Shown here in pieces: positions 1 to 9,500 of a stretch of DNA of 64,000 nt. The stretch lies in assembly GCF_002858675.1 (NCBI RefSeq), contig NZ_PJZF01000018.1, positions 36,753 to 100,752 on the forward strand, given 5' to 3'. Every line of letters begins with the position of its first letter. Position 1 is the stretch's first letter. A program made the position numbers and the translations under genes. Below the pieces are notes generated by a model that saw nothing but the letters and a program-made list of their open reading frames with translations, had not been told where the DNA came from and did not search any database. This DNA comes from Chimaeribacter californicus (GTDB lineage Bacteria; Pseudomonadota; Gammaproteobacteria; Enterobacterales; Enterobacteriaceae).

Positions 1-1345
1 TACGGTTACGCACCTGATCAATCACCTGTTTCAGGAAGGCGTCGGTGTAGAGCACGCTGTTGTCATAGGCGTTGATCATGCTCTGGGTCGAGCAGGCTTC
101 GTCAATGCCCATGCACTCCGGCTGCCAGCGGGCAAAGCTGCGCGGGTAGCGCTCGGAGTAGAGGTAATGCGACCCTTTGGTATGCAGGATAATCAGGTGG
201 CGGCCGTGCGGGTGGCGTTGCAGCGAGCCCTGCATCTGCCCCACCAGCAGCATGTCGCCAATCGGTTTACCGGCATTGCGCGCCTGGGTTTCGATGTCAT
301 CACGCAGCACATAGCGGTCGGCCAGCGTCTTGCTGTAGAACCAGTCCTCGGTCTGCATCGCGAACAGTTCGGAGCTGAAGCCCTGGCGTTTCAGCACCGA
401 GAAGACGTTCATCTCTTTCAGCGTACGGGACGGGTCATCCGTGGTGCCGCCGATGCGCACAAACATACAGCGCAGCGAAAGCTTGGTGGAGGTGTCGCAC
501 GAGGTGCCCTGTAACGCCACCAGATTCTTCTCGCGCGACAGGTTCGGCGTGGTGTCACGCCCATAGCCGTAGAGGCCGAAGTGGTCGCGGCGGGCGCTTT
601 CGCCAATCACAAACACCACGTCGATGTCATCGGCATCTTTGGGCGGCAGGTAAGTAAAGTGCTTAGACGGGTCGAACAGGTTATTCAGCTCCTCCGGCTG
701 GGTATAGGCGCTGTAGGCAAACAGCCCGAGCGCCGAAAGCCAGTTGGAGGGCAGATAGGTGCCTGCCACCGTGTCATCATACTGGGCGGCCATTGTGGGG
801 TTGCCGTCCACTTCCAGCACCTCGCCCATCAGCTTCAGCGGCAGCCAGCAGAACAGCGCCGCCGTGAGCAGCACGCCGGTTTTGCGCAGCAGCAGGCGGC
901 GGCTTACCGGGCGCAAGTCGCCGCCCGGCAGGCGGCTGAGCCAGAGCACCGCCAGCGGCGGCAGCCCGGCCACGGCGATCCACAGCAGGAAGTGGTAGCC
1001 GATGGAGGCTTTCGACAGGTCGAGGTCGGTGGTCATCACCGCCGCCAGAATGCCGTAGCCGATATCAACATTAAACACCGCCATGTAATAGCTGGCGGCG
1101 GCCGAGGCGAGGATCACAATGGTGGTGAGCAGCCGGAACAGCCAGCGCCCGGTAAACGAAAACAGCAGACAGAGAAAATAGACCAGCGAAAAGGCCGCCA
1201 GCATCTCGGCAGCCAGCGCCAGCGGCGTATCCTGCGGCACCTGGGTAAAGCGCCGCCAGAACACCGGGGCGTTAAGGATCACCCCGACATAAAAGGCGAT
1301 AAACAGCATGACCTGCTGTTGGGAAAGCGATCTGAAACGTTGCAT
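1..1345 (-). CDS. eptB: Kdo2-lipid A phosphoethanolamine 7''-transferase, N-terminal part (runs off window)
   Basis: Transfers phosphoethanolamine from phosphatidylethanolamine to the outer Kdo of lipopolysaccharide at the periplasmic face of the inner membrane. About 448 residues are present; the C-terminus lies outside the window. The N-terminal membrane segments are followed by the periplasmic sulfatase-fold domain: the nucleophile region reads VFVIGESARRDHFGLYGY, and the EptB-type stretches SYYMAVFNVDIGYG, SNWLSALGLFAYS and KLSLRCMFVRIGG are clear. These match E. coli EptB better than OpgE (YbiP), the family member beside ompX in E. coli. The ATG at 1343-1345 gives the usual MQRFRSLSQQQ start. 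Confidence 0.9.
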   Translation of the reverse strand, partial: MQRFRSLSQQQVMLFIAFYVGVILNAPVFWRRFTQVPQDTPLALAAEMLAAFSLVYFLCLLFSFTGRWLFRLLTTIVILASAAASYYMAVFNVDIGYGILAAVMTTDLDLSKASIGYHFLLWIAVAGLPPLAVLWLSRLPGGDLRPVSRRLLLRKTGVLLTAALFCWLPLKLMGEVLEVDGNPTMAAQYDDTVAGTYLPSNWLSALGLFAYSAYTQPEELNNLFDPSKHFTYLPPKDADDIDVVFVIGESARRDHFGLYGYGRDTTPNLSREKNLVALQGTSCDTSTKLSLRCMFVRIGGTTDDPSRTLKEMNVFSVLKRQGFSSELFAMQTEDWFYSKTLADRYVLRDDIETQARNAGKPIGDMLLVGQMQGSLQRHPHGRHLIILHTKGSHYLYSERYPRSFARWQPECMGIDEACSTQSMINAYDNSVLYTDAFLKQVIDQVRNR

Positions 1346-1481
1346 GGTGACCTGTGACCGGAGGGTGGTGGTTGTTCTGTACCCCGCACGTGCGCGCAGT
1401 AATGTTTAAGATATATGACAACGCGCGCGCTTTTGCCAACCTCCCGGGCCATCCACCTGAAAATTCAGTGCATTCTTAGGG

Positions 1482-2864
1482 TTAAGCCGGAAACCAGAGC
1501 GTAAAGCGTACCCGGCCCGGTGTGCTGCAATCCGGGGTGACGCGGCCCTGATGCAGATCCATGATCGCGCGGACAATCGCCAGCCCCAGGCCGTTGGCCG
1601 CGCCGTCACTGCGGGCGGCGTCGGCACGGTAGAAGCGGTCAAACAGCTTTGCCTGCTGCACCGGGGGGATCGGCGCGCCGCAGTTATCAACGTGCAGCGC
1701 CACCCCGCCCGCCTGCGGTGCGATGGTCAGCGCAATGTCGCTCTCCGGCTCGCCGTAGCGGATGGCGTTCGCCACCAGGTTGCTCAGGGCGCGCTGTACC
1801 ATCATCGCATCAGCGGTGATCTGCGCGTCCCCGTGGCAGCTCAGCGTCATGCCGCGCTCGGCGGCCACTCCTTCGAAGTAGTCACAGATGCGTTGCGTCT
1901 CCTGCGACAGGGCCAGCGCCACCGGCTTCACCACCGACTGCGCATGGCTGGCGCGCGCCAGGAACAGGATGTTTTCCACCATGCGCGAGATGCGCTCCAG
2001 CTCCTCCATATTATTCGCCAGCAGCGTCTCATACTCGGCGGCGCTGCGCGGCTGGTAGAGCGCCACCTGGCAATGGCCCATCAGCGCGTTGACCGGCGTG
2101 CGGATCTCATGCGCCAGATCGGCAGAGAACTGCGTCAGCCGCTGGTAGCCCTCGTCCAGCCGGTCCAGCATCGCATTGAAGGCGCGGGTCATCTGTCGCA
2201 GCTCCGGCGGCGCATCCTGCTCGCTCAGCCGGTGGCTGAGGCTGGCCGGGTGGATCGCCGCCATCTCACGCGCCATGCGCCGCAGCGGCCGCAGCCCCCG
2301 CCGCAGCACCAGATAGCCCAGCATCGCAATCAGCGTGAACGCCCCCAGCACCGCGCCCACCAGCCGCCAGCGGAATGCGGCCAGCAGGTGCTGCTCGTTG
2401 ACCATCAGGTGCGCGGCGGTGATCTCCAGCATCCGCCCATCCGCCAGCCGCACGTCCGCCACCAGGTAGCGCACCGGCACGCCATCGGGCGTGACCACCG
2501 CGTGTACCGCCGACAGCGCCAGCGGCCGGTCAGCCGGCAGCGACGCCACCGGCGGCAGCGTGAGGTGCGACGGGTTGACGTTGATCAGCGTCGCGCCCTG
2601 ATGCAGCCGGAAGCGGATCACGTCGCGCTCGTTGCCCATCATGTTCTCAAACAGCCCCGGGTTCTGGCTGAGCTGCGGCAGCGGGAAATCGTCTGCCAGC
2701 AGGTGGCGGAAATACTGCACCCGGCCGATCACCTGATACTCACTGCGCCGCGCCAGCTCCTGGGCCATCTGGCCATAGAGCCACACGCCCACCGCACTGA
2801 GCACTAATGAGGCCACCAGCGCAAACAGCAGCGTGCTGCGCAGCGTCAGGGAGACCGGCCTCAT
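1482..2864 (-). CDS. Heavy-metal/redox-type sensor histidine kinase (CusS/HprS-like)
   Basis: Membrane sensor kinase of about 460 residues. Two membrane segments (about residues 11-31 and 168-188) flank a periplasmic sensor region, then come a HAMP linker, the H-box [18 protein letters not shown] with the phospho-accepting His near residue 252, and an ATPase domain ending in [14 protein letters not shown]. The ATG at 2862-2864 overlaps the stop of the regulator gene (ATGA), so the two are translationally coupled; a longer in-frame start at 2879 is less likely. The organisation is that of CusRS, PcoRS or HprRS. The signal cannot be read from the sequence, but the neighbouring operon and the operator suggest copper or oxidative (HOCl/H2O2) stress. 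Confidence 0.88.
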   Translation of the reverse strand: MRPVSLTLRSTLLFALVASLVLSAVGVWLYGQMAQELARRSEYQVIGRVQYFRHLLADDFPLPQLSQNPGLFENMMGNERDVIRFRLHQGATLINVNPSHLTLPPVASLPADRPLALSAVHAVVTPDGVPVRYLVADVRLADGRMLEITAAHLMVNEQHLLAAFRWRLVGAVLGAFTLIAMLGYLVLRRGLRPLRRMAREMAAIHPASLSHRLSEQDAPPELRQMTRAFNAMLDRLDEGYQRLTQFSADLAHEIRTPVNALMGHCQVALYQPRSAAEYETLLANNMEELERISRMVENILFLARASHAQSVVKPVALALSQETQRICDYFEGVAAERGMTLSCHGDAQITADAMMVQRALSNLVANAIRYGEPESDIALTIAPQAGGVALHVDNCGAPIPPVQQAKLFDRFYRADAARSDGAANGLGLAIVRAIMDLHQGRVTPDCSTPGRVRFTLWFPA

Positions 2865-3532
2865 GGCCGCACCTCGCACACATAACCGATGCCGCGCACT
2901 GTATGGATCAGCTTGGGTTCCCAGTCTCGGTCGATTTTGGCGCGCAGCCGTTTCACCGCCACGTCCACCACGTTGGTGTCACTGTCAAAGTTCATGTCCC
3001 ACACCTGTGAGGCGATCAGCGTGCGCGACAGCACTTCGCCCTCGCGGCGCAGCAGCAGGTGCAGCAACATAAACTCTTTGTTGGTCAGGGTGATCAGCTG
3101 CTCCTGCCGCGTTACCCGGCGGCGCAGCACATCCACTTCCAGGTCGGCCAGCGTATAGAAATCCGCCTCGCGCACGGTGCCGCGCCGCAACAGGGTGCGC
3201 AGCCGCAGCAGCAGCTCGGTAAAGGAGAACGGCTTGATCAGGTAGTCATCCGCCCCCAGCTCCAGCCCGCGGATGCGATCCTGCACCGCGTCACGCGCGG
3301 TCAGGAACAGCACCGGCACCTCATGCTTTTTACGCAGCACTTCCATGACCTGCCAGCCGTTCAGCCCCGGCAGCATCACGTCAAGCACGATAGCGTCAAA
3401 ACTTTGCTCCAGCGCCAGAAACAGGCCGTCGGTGCCGTTGCGTGCCAGATCCACGCAGTAGCCCGCCTCGGTTAGCCCTTTTTTCAGGTAGTCCCCGGTG
3501 CTGGTGTCATCTTCTACAACCAATATGCGCAT
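2861..3532 (-). CDS. OmpR-family response regulator (CusR/HprR-like)
   Basis: About 223 residues: a receiver domain with acidic residues ED at 7-8, phospho-acceptor Asp51 in VLDVMLPG, Lys100 in LIKPFS, then a winged-helix DNA-binding domain. The stretch [24 protein letters not shown] is characteristic of the CusR/HprR branch. It is first in a two-gene operon with the kinase and diverges from the cytochrome/molybdoenzyme operon. A palindrome matching the Cus-box pattern lies in the shared promoter, so autoregulation and control of the divergent operon are likely. The ATG at 3530-3532 is preferred because it gives the family MRILVVEDD start; a GTG at 3547 would add five residues. Confidence 0.9.
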   Translation of the reverse strand: MRILVVEDDTSTGDYLKKGLTEAGYCVDLARNGTDGLFLALEQSFDAIVLDVMLPGLNGWQVMEVLRKKHEVPVLFLTARDAVQDRIRGLELGADDYLIKPFSFTELLLRLRTLLRRGTVREADFYTLADLEVDVLRRRVTRQEQLITLTNKEFMLLHLLLRREGEVLSRTLIASQVWDMNFDSDTNVVDVAVKRLRAKIDRDWEPKLIHTVRGIGYVCEVRP

Positions 3533-3589
3533 TGTATGTATACCCACGGTTTAATCATTCAATTCTATCAGTTTGCCGCCCGGCATTTG

Positions 3590-3605
3590 ATGACAATATT
3601 GTCAT
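3590..3605. promoter_or_regulatory. Cus-type operator palindrome
   Basis: The sequence ATGACAATATTGTCAT is a perfect 16-base palindrome in the divergent promoter between the response regulator and the exported-protein/cytochrome/molybdoenzyme operon. It fits the known ATGACAA-NN-TTGTCAT box bound by CusR-like regulators. This is the most probable binding site for the regulator at 2861-3532. Confidence 0.75.
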
Positions 3606-3697
3606 GCTGCGGTCATCTGCCGGTGCCGGTTAACTTGGCAGGATGAACTACCGAACGGCGGCCACCCGGCCACCGCGATTGCCAAGGAGAAGTCACC

Positions 3698-4333
3698 ATG
3701 TCTGTCCTGTCCCGTTTTAATACCGCCCGCCTGACGTCCGCCCTGCTCGCCTCGCTGCTGCTCGGCAGCGCCGCCCACGCTGCCCCGGCCAATGACATCA
3801 TCAAGCCGGTGCGCGGCACGCTGACGCAGGTCAGCGACCACGACCTGACCCTGACTGACCGCCGCGGCGGCACGCTGAACGTCGGGCTGACTGACCAGAC
3901 CAAAGTGAACAGTGTCGCGACCGGCAAACTCAGTGACATCCAGCCGGACAGCTTTATCGGCACCGCCGCCGTACCGCAGCCGGACGGCAGCCTGAAAGCG
4001 CTGGAAGTGCATGTGTTCGCCCCGAGCCTGCGCGGCTCCGGGGAAGGCTTTAACCCGTTTGAATCCGCAGACGGCAAGGTCAACACCATGACCAACGGCA
4101 CCGTGGGCAAGCTGGTGCAGGCCAATGGCCGTACCCTGACCGTGACCTACCACAATGAGCAGAAAACCGTACTGGTACCGGATGATGTGCCGGTGGTGAC
4201 CATTGCACCGGGCGACCGCAGCCTGCTGAAACCGGGTGCCCATGTGGTGCTGTTCGCCATGAAAGATGCACAGGGCAAACTGGTGGCGCGCGGTATTGCC
4301 GCCGGGAAAGACGGCACCGTGCCGCCGATGTAA
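3698..4333 (+). CDS. Exported beta-rich protein of unknown function
   Basis: A 211-residue protein with a typical signal peptide (positively charged start, hydrophobic LLASLLLGSAAHA, cleavage near residue 28). The mature part holds two similar beta-rich segments: RGTLTQVSDHDLTLTDRRGG near residue 40 and NGTVGKLVQANGRTLTVTYH near residue 133. This suggests a duplicated small barrel of the DUF5666 kind, though the family assignment is uncertain. It is the first gene of an operon with the cytochrome b561 and the molybdoenzyme, so a periplasmic accessory role in that redox pathway is plausible. RBS AAGGAG lies at 3684-3689. Confidence 0.75.
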   Translation: MSVLSRFNTARLTSALLASLLLGSAAHAAPANDIIKPVRGTLTQVSDHDLTLTDRRGGTLNVGLTDQTKVNSVATGKLSDIQPDSFIGTAAVPQPDGSLKALEVHVFAPSLRGSGEGFNPFESADGKVNTMTNGTVGKLVQANGRTLTVTYHNEQKTVLVPDDVPVVTIAPGDRSLLKPGAHVVLFAMKDAQGKLVARGIAAGKDGTVPPM

Positions 4334-4352
4334 TCCGGCTGAGGAGAACATC

Positions 4353-4967
4353 ATGGCCGTTTCCGTTTCCCGCCCGGTGCACCCCTGGCTGGTGCGCCTG
4401 TGCCACTGGCTGAATGTGTTTGCCATGGTCTGCATGGTGATGAGCGGCTGGGGCATCTACAACGCCTCGCCGCTGTTTGGCTTCACCTTCCCGCCCGCCG
4501 CCACGCTGGGCGGCTGGCTTGGCGGGGCCATCGCCTGGCACCTGGCGGTGATGTGGCTGCTGGCCGCCAACGCGCTGGTTTACCTGCTGTGGGGTGCTGC
4601 CAGGGGCCACTTCCGCCGCCGCTTCTTCCCGCTGTCACCGCGTGCGGTATGGCAGGACACCCGGCAGGCGCTGACGTTCCGGCTGCCGCACCGGCTGGGG
4701 CAGTACAACGCGGTGCAGAAAGCGATGTACCTCGGCGTACTGCTGCTCGGGGCGCTGCTGGTGCTTTCCGGCCTCGCGATTTGGAAGCCGGTGCAGTTCA
4801 GCGGGCTGGTGGCGTTGCTCGGCGGCTTCGGCTGGACGCGTTACGTCCACTTTTACGCCATGAGCGGCATCGTGCTGTTTGTGGTGGTCCATGTCCTGAT
4901 GGTGCTGCTGGTGCCGAAAACCCTGCCGGCGATGATTACCGGCGGCAAGGAGCCGAGTGATGAGTAA
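4353..4967 (+). CDS. Cytochrome b561-type membrane protein
   Basis: About 204 residues with four to five hydrophobic helices and well-placed histidines (RLCHWLN near residue 17, IAWHLAVMW near 62, YVHFYAM near 167, VVVHVLMV near 181), the arrangement expected for b-type haem ligands. It probably passes electrons from the membrane pool to the periplasmic molybdoenzyme encoded next, as MsrQ does for MsrP, although it belongs to the soluble-partner cytochrome b561 family rather than being MsrQ. The ATG at 4353 follows GAGGAG at 4341-4346. The gene overlaps the next one by eight bases. Confidence 0.85.
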   Translation: MAVSVSRPVHPWLVRLCHWLNVFAMVCMVMSGWGIYNASPLFGFTFPPAATLGGWLGGAIAWHLAVMWLLAANALVYLLWGAARGHFRRRFFPLSPRAVWQDTRQALTFRLPHRLGQYNAVQKAMYLGVLLLGALLVLSGLAIWKPVQFSGLVALLGGFGWTRYVHFYAMSGIVLFVVVHVLMVLLVPKTLPAMITGGKEPSDE

Positions 4968-5718
4968 AAAAGAGCGCAGGCTGGTGCTGGAACCTGACCA
5001 GCGTAAACAGCTGGTAAACCTGCAACGCCGGATGCTGCTGCGCGGCGGTCTGACGCTGGGGGCGGTGTCGATGCTGACCGGCTGCAATTTGCAGGACGGC
5101 GACAGCGTGGACAAGGTATTGTGGTCGATGTCGCGCTGGAACGACCGGGTGCAGGCGTGGCTGTTCCACGGCCAGAAATTGGCGCAGACCTACACCCCGG
5201 CGGAGATCACCCGGCCGTTCCCGTTCAACGCCTACTACCCGGAGTACAATGTACCGGCGGTGGATCTGGCGACCTGGAAACTGGAGGTCAGCGGGCGGGT
5301 GCAGGATAAAACCCCCTGGACGCTGGACCGCCTGAAGGCCCTGCCGCAGGCCAGCCAGATTACCCGGCTTATCTGCATAGAAGGGTGGAGCGCCATCGGC
5401 CAGTGGGGCGGCGTGCCGCTGCGCACCTTCCTGCAACGCATCGGGGCCGATACGCGGGCGAAGTTTGTGGGGTTCCACTGTGCAGACCGCTACTACACCA
5501 GCATCGACATGGCCACTGCACTGCACCCGCAGACGCTGCTGGCACTCGATTTTGGCGGTGAGGCGCTGGCGGATGATTACGGTTTCCCGCTGCGGTTACG
5601 GATGCCGACCAAACTCGGCTTCAAGAATGCCAAACATATCGCGGCCATCAGCGTTACCAACGACTACCCCGGCGGCTACTGGGAAGATCAGGGCTACAAT
5701 TGGTTCAGCGGCATCTGA
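4960..5718 (+). CDS. Sulfite-oxidase-family molybdopterin oxidoreductase (MsrP-like), Tat-exported probable lipoprotein
   Basis: 252 residues. The N-terminus carries a twin-arginine motif (LQRRMLLRG, Arg23-Arg24), a hydrophobic stretch and then LTGC at 39-42, a good lipobox, so it is probably a folded Tat substrate anchored to a membrane by a lipid. The catalytic domain has the molybdenum-ligand cysteine in RLICIEGW (Cys139), followed by FVGFHCADRYYTSIDM and FPLRLRMPTKLGFKNAKHI, typical of the family. It is shorter than E. coli MsrP (334 residues) and is not its simple orthologue. AAGGAG at 4948-4953 supports the ATG at 4960; an adjacent GTG at 4957 is possible. Confidence 0.85.
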   Translation: MSKKERRLVLEPDQRKQLVNLQRRMLLRGGLTLGAVSMLTGCNLQDGDSVDKVLWSMSRWNDRVQAWLFHGQKLAQTYTPAEITRPFPFNAYYPEYNVPAVDLATWKLEVSGRVQDKTPWTLDRLKALPQASQITRLICIEGWSAIGQWGGVPLRTFLQRIGADTRAKFVGFHCADRYYTSIDMATALHPQTLLALDFGGEALADDYGFPLRLRMPTKLGFKNAKHIAAISVTNDYPGGYWEDQGYNWFSGI

Positions 5719-5744
5719 CGCGGGCAGGCAATAAACAGCAGAAA

Positions 5745-5773
5745 CAAAAAATCCGCCCGGAGGCGGATTTTTC
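5745..5773. terminator. Bidirectional intrinsic terminator
   Basis: A-rich flank, then AATCCGCC, loop CGGA, GGCGGATT and a run of T. The stem lies between the convergent molybdoenzyme gene and ompX, and its A- and T-runs suit termination in both directions. Confidence 0.85.
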
Positions 5774-5818
5774 TTAGACACAGCGAATAATGCGCTGAGG
5801 TGCTTCGGCAAAGATGCC

Positions 5819-6352
5819 TTAGAAGCGGTAACCTACACCGGCGATCCAGGTGCCGACGTCAACGTTACGGATGCGGCTCTGCTCGTAGGACACGTCCAGA
5901 GCAACGTTTTCGATCGGGTTGAACTGCAGACCGGCACCGTAGGAGAAGCCGTAATCGCTGGTGGATTGCTTGTCACGGTTGTCAGCAGTCGCGGCGTTCA
6001 CCACGTTGTTGTCGAATTTGCCGTAGCCCACACCGATCACGCCGTAGATGCTCGCCCAGTCGTTCAGACGGTAAACCGGACCAGCGGTGATGCCGTAATA
6101 TTGGCCTTTGCGGTATACGTCGGAAGCGGTGTCGTCATGCTCGATGTAAGTGAAAGAGCCGATCACGCCCAGCGGGTTGGTGTTATCGAAATCGTAACGG
6201 TATTTCAGGTTGAAACCGTTAGCTTTGTTCGCTACGCCTTGAGCGTCGCCCTGTGCGTAACCAGCAGTTACGGTGCTGTCGCCAGCGAATGCGTTAGTTG
6301 CGCCAACAGCCAGTACACAAGCCAGAGCGGAAAGACATGCAATTTTTTTCAT
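5819..6352 (-). CDS. ompX: Outer membrane protein OmpX
   Basis: 177-residue eight-stranded outer-membrane beta-barrel of the OmpX/Ail family. Signal peptide MKKIACLSALACVLAVG..AFA, then STVTAGYAQGDAQG, FNLKYRYDFDNTNPLGVIGSFTYIEHDD and the C-terminal DVGTWIAGVGYRF ending in Phe, as needed for Bam-dependent insertion. The ATG at 6350-6352 follows GAGGTGG; an in-frame GTG two codons upstream sits inside that RBS and is not favoured. It diverges from rhtA across an AT-rich promoter region. Confidence 0.97.
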   Translation of the reverse strand: MKKIACLSALACVLAVGATNAFAGDSTVTAGYAQGDAQGVANKANGFNLKYRYDFDNTNPLGVIGSFTYIEHDDTASDVYRKGQYYGITAGPVYRLNDWASIYGVIGVGYGKFDNNVVNAATADNRDKQSTSDYGFSYGAGLQFNPIENVALDVSYEQSRIRNVDVGTWIAGVGYRF

Positions 6353-6720
6353 AACCACCTCAAATGAGAAAATTAATTACCTTCACGACAAAAATATAAC
6401 AAAGATCTGGCGGAAACTCTGCCTGAGATAAGGTGTCTAAGCCGTGTTATGGTGTAACAGGAAATTTCCAATCGGTTCTATCCAATTAATTTGAAAGCCT
6501 TTTTTTGCCATCAAATTATAAGGCAATCTTATTGAACTTTTTAGCCAATACAGATAATTCCTAAAAATTTGGTCAGCATTCATGCGATTTTTCCCAAACT
6601 GTAAACGGCTGTTTAACATTCAATTGACGTATTTTTACACTTCACGCTGTGCCCGCCCTCCCTTACACTGAGCCGACCTGCCCACTGACCGGGTATCCTG
6701 TGGATTTGAAAAGGAATGCG
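6353..6720. promoter_or_regulatory. ompX-rhtA divergent regulatory region
   Basis: About 370 bases, clearly AT-rich against a GC-rich background, between the divergent ompX and rhtA starts. It must hold both promoters and the ompX 5' leader. A 60-codon reading frame at 6437-6619 has no convincing RBS and is treated as noise. No specific operator could be identified by eye. Confidence 0.55.
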
Positions 6721-7596
6721 ATGAAATCCCCTGCTTCTATTACGTCTGCCGCCGGGCCGGCTTCAATGCTGCTGCCGGTTGGCCTGCTGCTGGTCTCGAT
6801 GGTCTCTATCCAGGGCGGCGCGGCGTTGGCCAAATCGCTGTTTCCGCTGGTCGGCGCGGCGGGCATTACCGCGCTGCGCCTGGGGCTGGCGACCATTATC
6901 CTGTTTGTGATCTTCAAGCCCTGGCGGATGCGGCTGCACGCCGGTAACCGGCTGCCGCTGCTCTGTTATGGGCTGGCGCTCGGCACCATGAACTTTTTGT
7001 TCTACCAGGCGATCCGCACCGTGCCGCTGGGCGTGGCGGTGGCGCTGGAGTTCACCGGGCCGCTGGCGCTGGCGATTTGTGGCTCGCGGCGGGCGGTGGA
7101 TTTCCTCTGGGTGCTGCTGGCGGTGCTGGGGCTGTGGTTCCTGCTGCCGCTCGGCCATGCGCTGGGCAGCGTTGACCTTAAAGGTGCCCTGCTGGCGCTC
7201 GGGGCCGGGGCCTGCTGGGCGTTCTATATTCTGGCCGGGCAGCGCGCCGGCAGCCACAACGGCCCGGCCACCGTGGCGCTTGGGTCACTGATTGGCGCAC
7301 TCATCTACTGCCCGATCGGCATTATCGCCAGCGGCAGCGCGCTGTTCGCCCCGTCATTGCTTCCGCTGGCCCTGGCGCTGGCGGTTCTCTCCAGCGCCCT
7401 GCCCTACTCGCTGGAGATGGTGGCGCTGACCAGAATGCCCGCCCGCACCTTTGGTACGCTGATGAGCCTGGAACCGGCGCTGGCCGCCTTTTCCGGCATG
7501 CTGTTCCTGAATGAGCACCTGAGTGTGATCCAGTGGCTGGCGCTGAGCGCGATTATCTGCGCCTCTGCCGGGGCGACGCTGACCGCCCGGCGCTGA
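6721..7596 (+). CDS. rhtA: Threonine/homoserine exporter RhtA
   Basis: About 291 residues, ten predicted membrane helices (two EamA repeats). Exports threonine, homoserine and related amino acids across the inner membrane. Diagnostic stretches are SIQGGAALAKSLFPLVGAAG, TVPLGVAVALEFTGPLALA, GACWAFYILAGQRAG and ALPYSLEMVALTRMPARTFG. AAGGA at 6711-6715 sets the ATG at 6721; the reading frame extends to 6649, but that extension is unlike the family. Confidence 0.95.
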   Translation: MKSPASITSAAGPASMLLPVGLLLVSMVSIQGGAALAKSLFPLVGAAGITALRLGLATIILFVIFKPWRMRLHAGNRLPLLCYGLALGTMNFLFYQAIRTVPLGVAVALEFTGPLALAICGSRRAVDFLWVLLAVLGLWFLLPLGHALGSVDLKGALLALGAGACWAFYILAGQRAGSHNGPATVALGSLIGALIYCPIGIIASGSALFAPSLLPLALALAVLSSALPYSLEMVALTRMPARTFGTLMSLEPALAAFSGMLFLNEHLSVIQWLALSAIICASAGATLTARR

Positions 7597-7654
7597 TCCG
7601 GTGAAAGCGATCTACGCTTGTTAAGACACCTACCTCTATTAACAGGAGATCACT

Positions 7655-8431
7655 ATGCCGGATTGGAACCCTGAGCTTTACCGCCAGTTTGAAGCAGAAC
7701 GTACCCGGCCCGCCCAGGAGCTGCTGGCGCGGGTCACAGGCCAGAGCGCCCGCCATATCACCGATTTGGGCTGCGGGCCCGGCAACTCCACCGAGCTGCT
7801 GAAACAGCGCTTTCCGCAAGCGGCCCTCACCGGCATTGATACCTCCGGCACCATGCTGGAGAGCGCGCGCACCCGCCTGCCCGGCTGCGCCTTTGAACAG
7901 GCGGATATCGCCCAGTGGCAACCCGCCGCGCCGCAAGACCTGATCTACGCCAATGCATCGCTGCAATGGCTGCCTGACCACCAGACCCTGCTGCCGCGCC
8001 TGATGGGCCACCTGGCCCCGGGCGGCACGCTGGCGGTGCAGATGCCGGATAACCGCAACGAACCGACCCACCGCCTGATGCGTGAAGTCGCGGCGCGGGA
8101 GCCGTGGAAGGCGAAGATTGGCGATGCGGCCGCTGTCCGGGTCAGCATTCTGTCCCCCGGCGACTATTACGACCTGCTGGCCCCGCTGGCCGAGAGCGTG
8201 GATCTCTGGCGCACCACCTATTTCCACATTTTGCCCTCCTCCGGAGCGGTAGTGGACTGGGTACGCGCCACCGGCCTGCGCCCGTTCCTGGCACCGCTGG
8301 ACCACGTGGGCCAACAGACCTTCCTTCAGCACTACCAGTCAGAGATCGATCTGGCCTACCCGAAACGCCGTGACGGCAATGTGTTGCTGGCCTTCCCGCG
8401 GCTATTTCTGGTCGCCCGCCGCAAAATATAA
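7655..8431 (+). CDS. tam: Trans-aconitate 2-methyltransferase
   Basis: 258 residues, a class I SAM-dependent methyltransferase that detoxifies trans-aconitate by methyl-ester formation. Motif [14 protein letters not shown] lies at about 37-49 and is followed by [13 protein letters not shown] and [26 protein letters not shown] is the usual post-motif segment. The start [20 protein letters not shown] is typical for Tam, and AACAGGAG at 7641-7648 supports it. Confidence 0.93.
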   Translation: MPDWNPELYRQFEAERTRPAQELLARVTGQSARHITDLGCGPGNSTELLKQRFPQAALTGIDTSGTMLESARTRLPGCAFEQADIAQWQPAAPQDLIYANASLQWLPDHQTLLPRLMGHLAPGGTLAVQMPDNRNEPTHRLMREVAAREPWKAKIGDAAAVRVSILSPGDYYDLLAPLAESVDLWRTTYFHILPSSGAVVDWVRATGLRPFLAPLDHVGQQTFLQHYQSEIDLAYPKRRDGNVLLAFPRLFLVARRKI

Positions 8432-8896
8432 TGCGCGGCCTGTCTGCGGGCTGGCGGGTTATTTCCCCTGCCTGTCAGTGCCTTATTTACCGGGCACGCA
8501 TGGTTATGTTTTGTTACACAGAAGTGAATTTATTCTGACAATGGCGCGGGCATTATTGCGTTTAAGGCAATTCTTAAAAATCAGTCATTTTTATTCTCAA
8601 CAGCCGTTTAGAAAAATAATGTTTCTGGCGGGCATTTAAAATTAATACCACGAAAAAACAAAAAGTTATAAAAATATGTACCCGAAGAGGTTGAATTCTT
8701 TGTTGGCCGCCCTTAGGTTTATTAGCAGCAGCGTGATTGCACTGAAAAAATCATGACGCTGGAAAAGGAGAGGATGCCGAAGCCTATTACTGTGATAGGT
8801 GCTACCACGGGCAATCATTTCCGGCAGACGTTAAAAAGGTTGCTATACTTAACCCCAGTATTGAATCCGCAACCGACAATCAAGAGGATAACTATT
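8432..8896 (+). promoter_or_regulatory. dps upstream region with a sigma-S-like promoter
   Basis: About 465 bases without a gene. The part near 8640-8700 is strongly AT-rich. TGCTATACTTAA at 8841-8852 is an extended minus-10 element with the CTATACTT form favoured by sigma-S, placed about 45 bases before the dps ATG. An in-frame extension of dps reaching back to 8753 runs through this promoter and is not coding. OxyR and IHF sites, known in E. coli, could not be assigned by eye. Confidence 0.6.
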
Positions 8897-9400
8897 ATGA
8901 GTACCGCTAAACTGGTAAAAACGAATTCTTCTGAACTCCTCTATACGCGTAACGACGTAGACGAAAACGTCAAAATTGAAACCATCAAGATTCTGAACCG
9001 TCTGGTCGCGCAATTTATTGATCTCTCTTTGATCACCAAACAGGCGCACTGGAACATGCGCGGCGGCAACTTTATCGGTGTGCATGAGATGCTGGACGGC
9101 TTCCGTACCACCATCACTGACCATCAGGATACGCTGGCAGAACGTGTTGTTCAGCTGGGCGGCGTGGCGCTGGGTACCGTACAGATCGTTAATGATCAGA
9201 CCCCGCTGAAAAGCTACCCGACCAATATCCACAGCGTGCAGGAACATGTCAAAGCGCTGGCTGACCGCTATGCCGTGACCGCGAACGAAACCCGTAAAGC
9301 GATTACCCAGGTGCAGGACGAAGACACCGCTGACATCCTGACCGCCGCGTCCCGTGACCTGGACAAATTCCTGTGGTTCATTGAATCCAACATCGAATAA
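8897..9400 (+). CDS. dps: DNA starvation/stationary-phase protection protein Dps
   Basis: 167 residues, the usual Dps length. Forms a dodecamer that binds DNA and stores oxidised iron, consuming H2O2. Ferroxidase-site residues are present in [22 protein letters not shown] and [15 protein letters not shown]; the Lys-rich N-terminus [16 protein letters not shown] resembles the DNA-binding tail. AGAGGATA precedes the ATG at 8897. Expression is expected from a sigma-S promoter at 8841-8852. Confidence 0.96.
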   Translation: MSTAKLVKTNSSELLYTRNDVDENVKIETIKILNRLVAQFIDLSLITKQAHWNMRGGNFIGVHEMLDGFRTTITDHQDTLAERVVQLGGVALGTVQIVNDQTPLKSYPTNIHSVQEHVKALADRYAVTANETRKAITQVQDEDTADILTAASRDLDKFLWFIESNIE

Positions 9401-9465
9401 CTGTTTCGCGCCGCGCCACGGCGTTGTAGAACTGTTCTTTGATCGTGATGGCCTCCGGGCCGGCC

Positions 9466-9500
9466 AGACAGGCAACCCATTGGGTTGCCTGTTTTTTTTG
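9466..9500 (+). terminator. dps intrinsic terminator
   Basis: A strong stem (ACAGGCAACCCA with TGGGTTGCCTGT) followed by eight T, 66 bases after the dps stop. Confidence 0.92.

Noticed and set aside
6437..6619. 60-codon minus-strand open frame between ompX and rhtA
   Set aside because: Lies in the AT-rich divergent promoter, no good RBS, no recognisable domain.
8753..8896. In-frame extension of dps upstream of the ATG at 8897
   Set aside because: Runs through the sigma-S-like promoter and would make Dps far longer than its conserved 167 residues.
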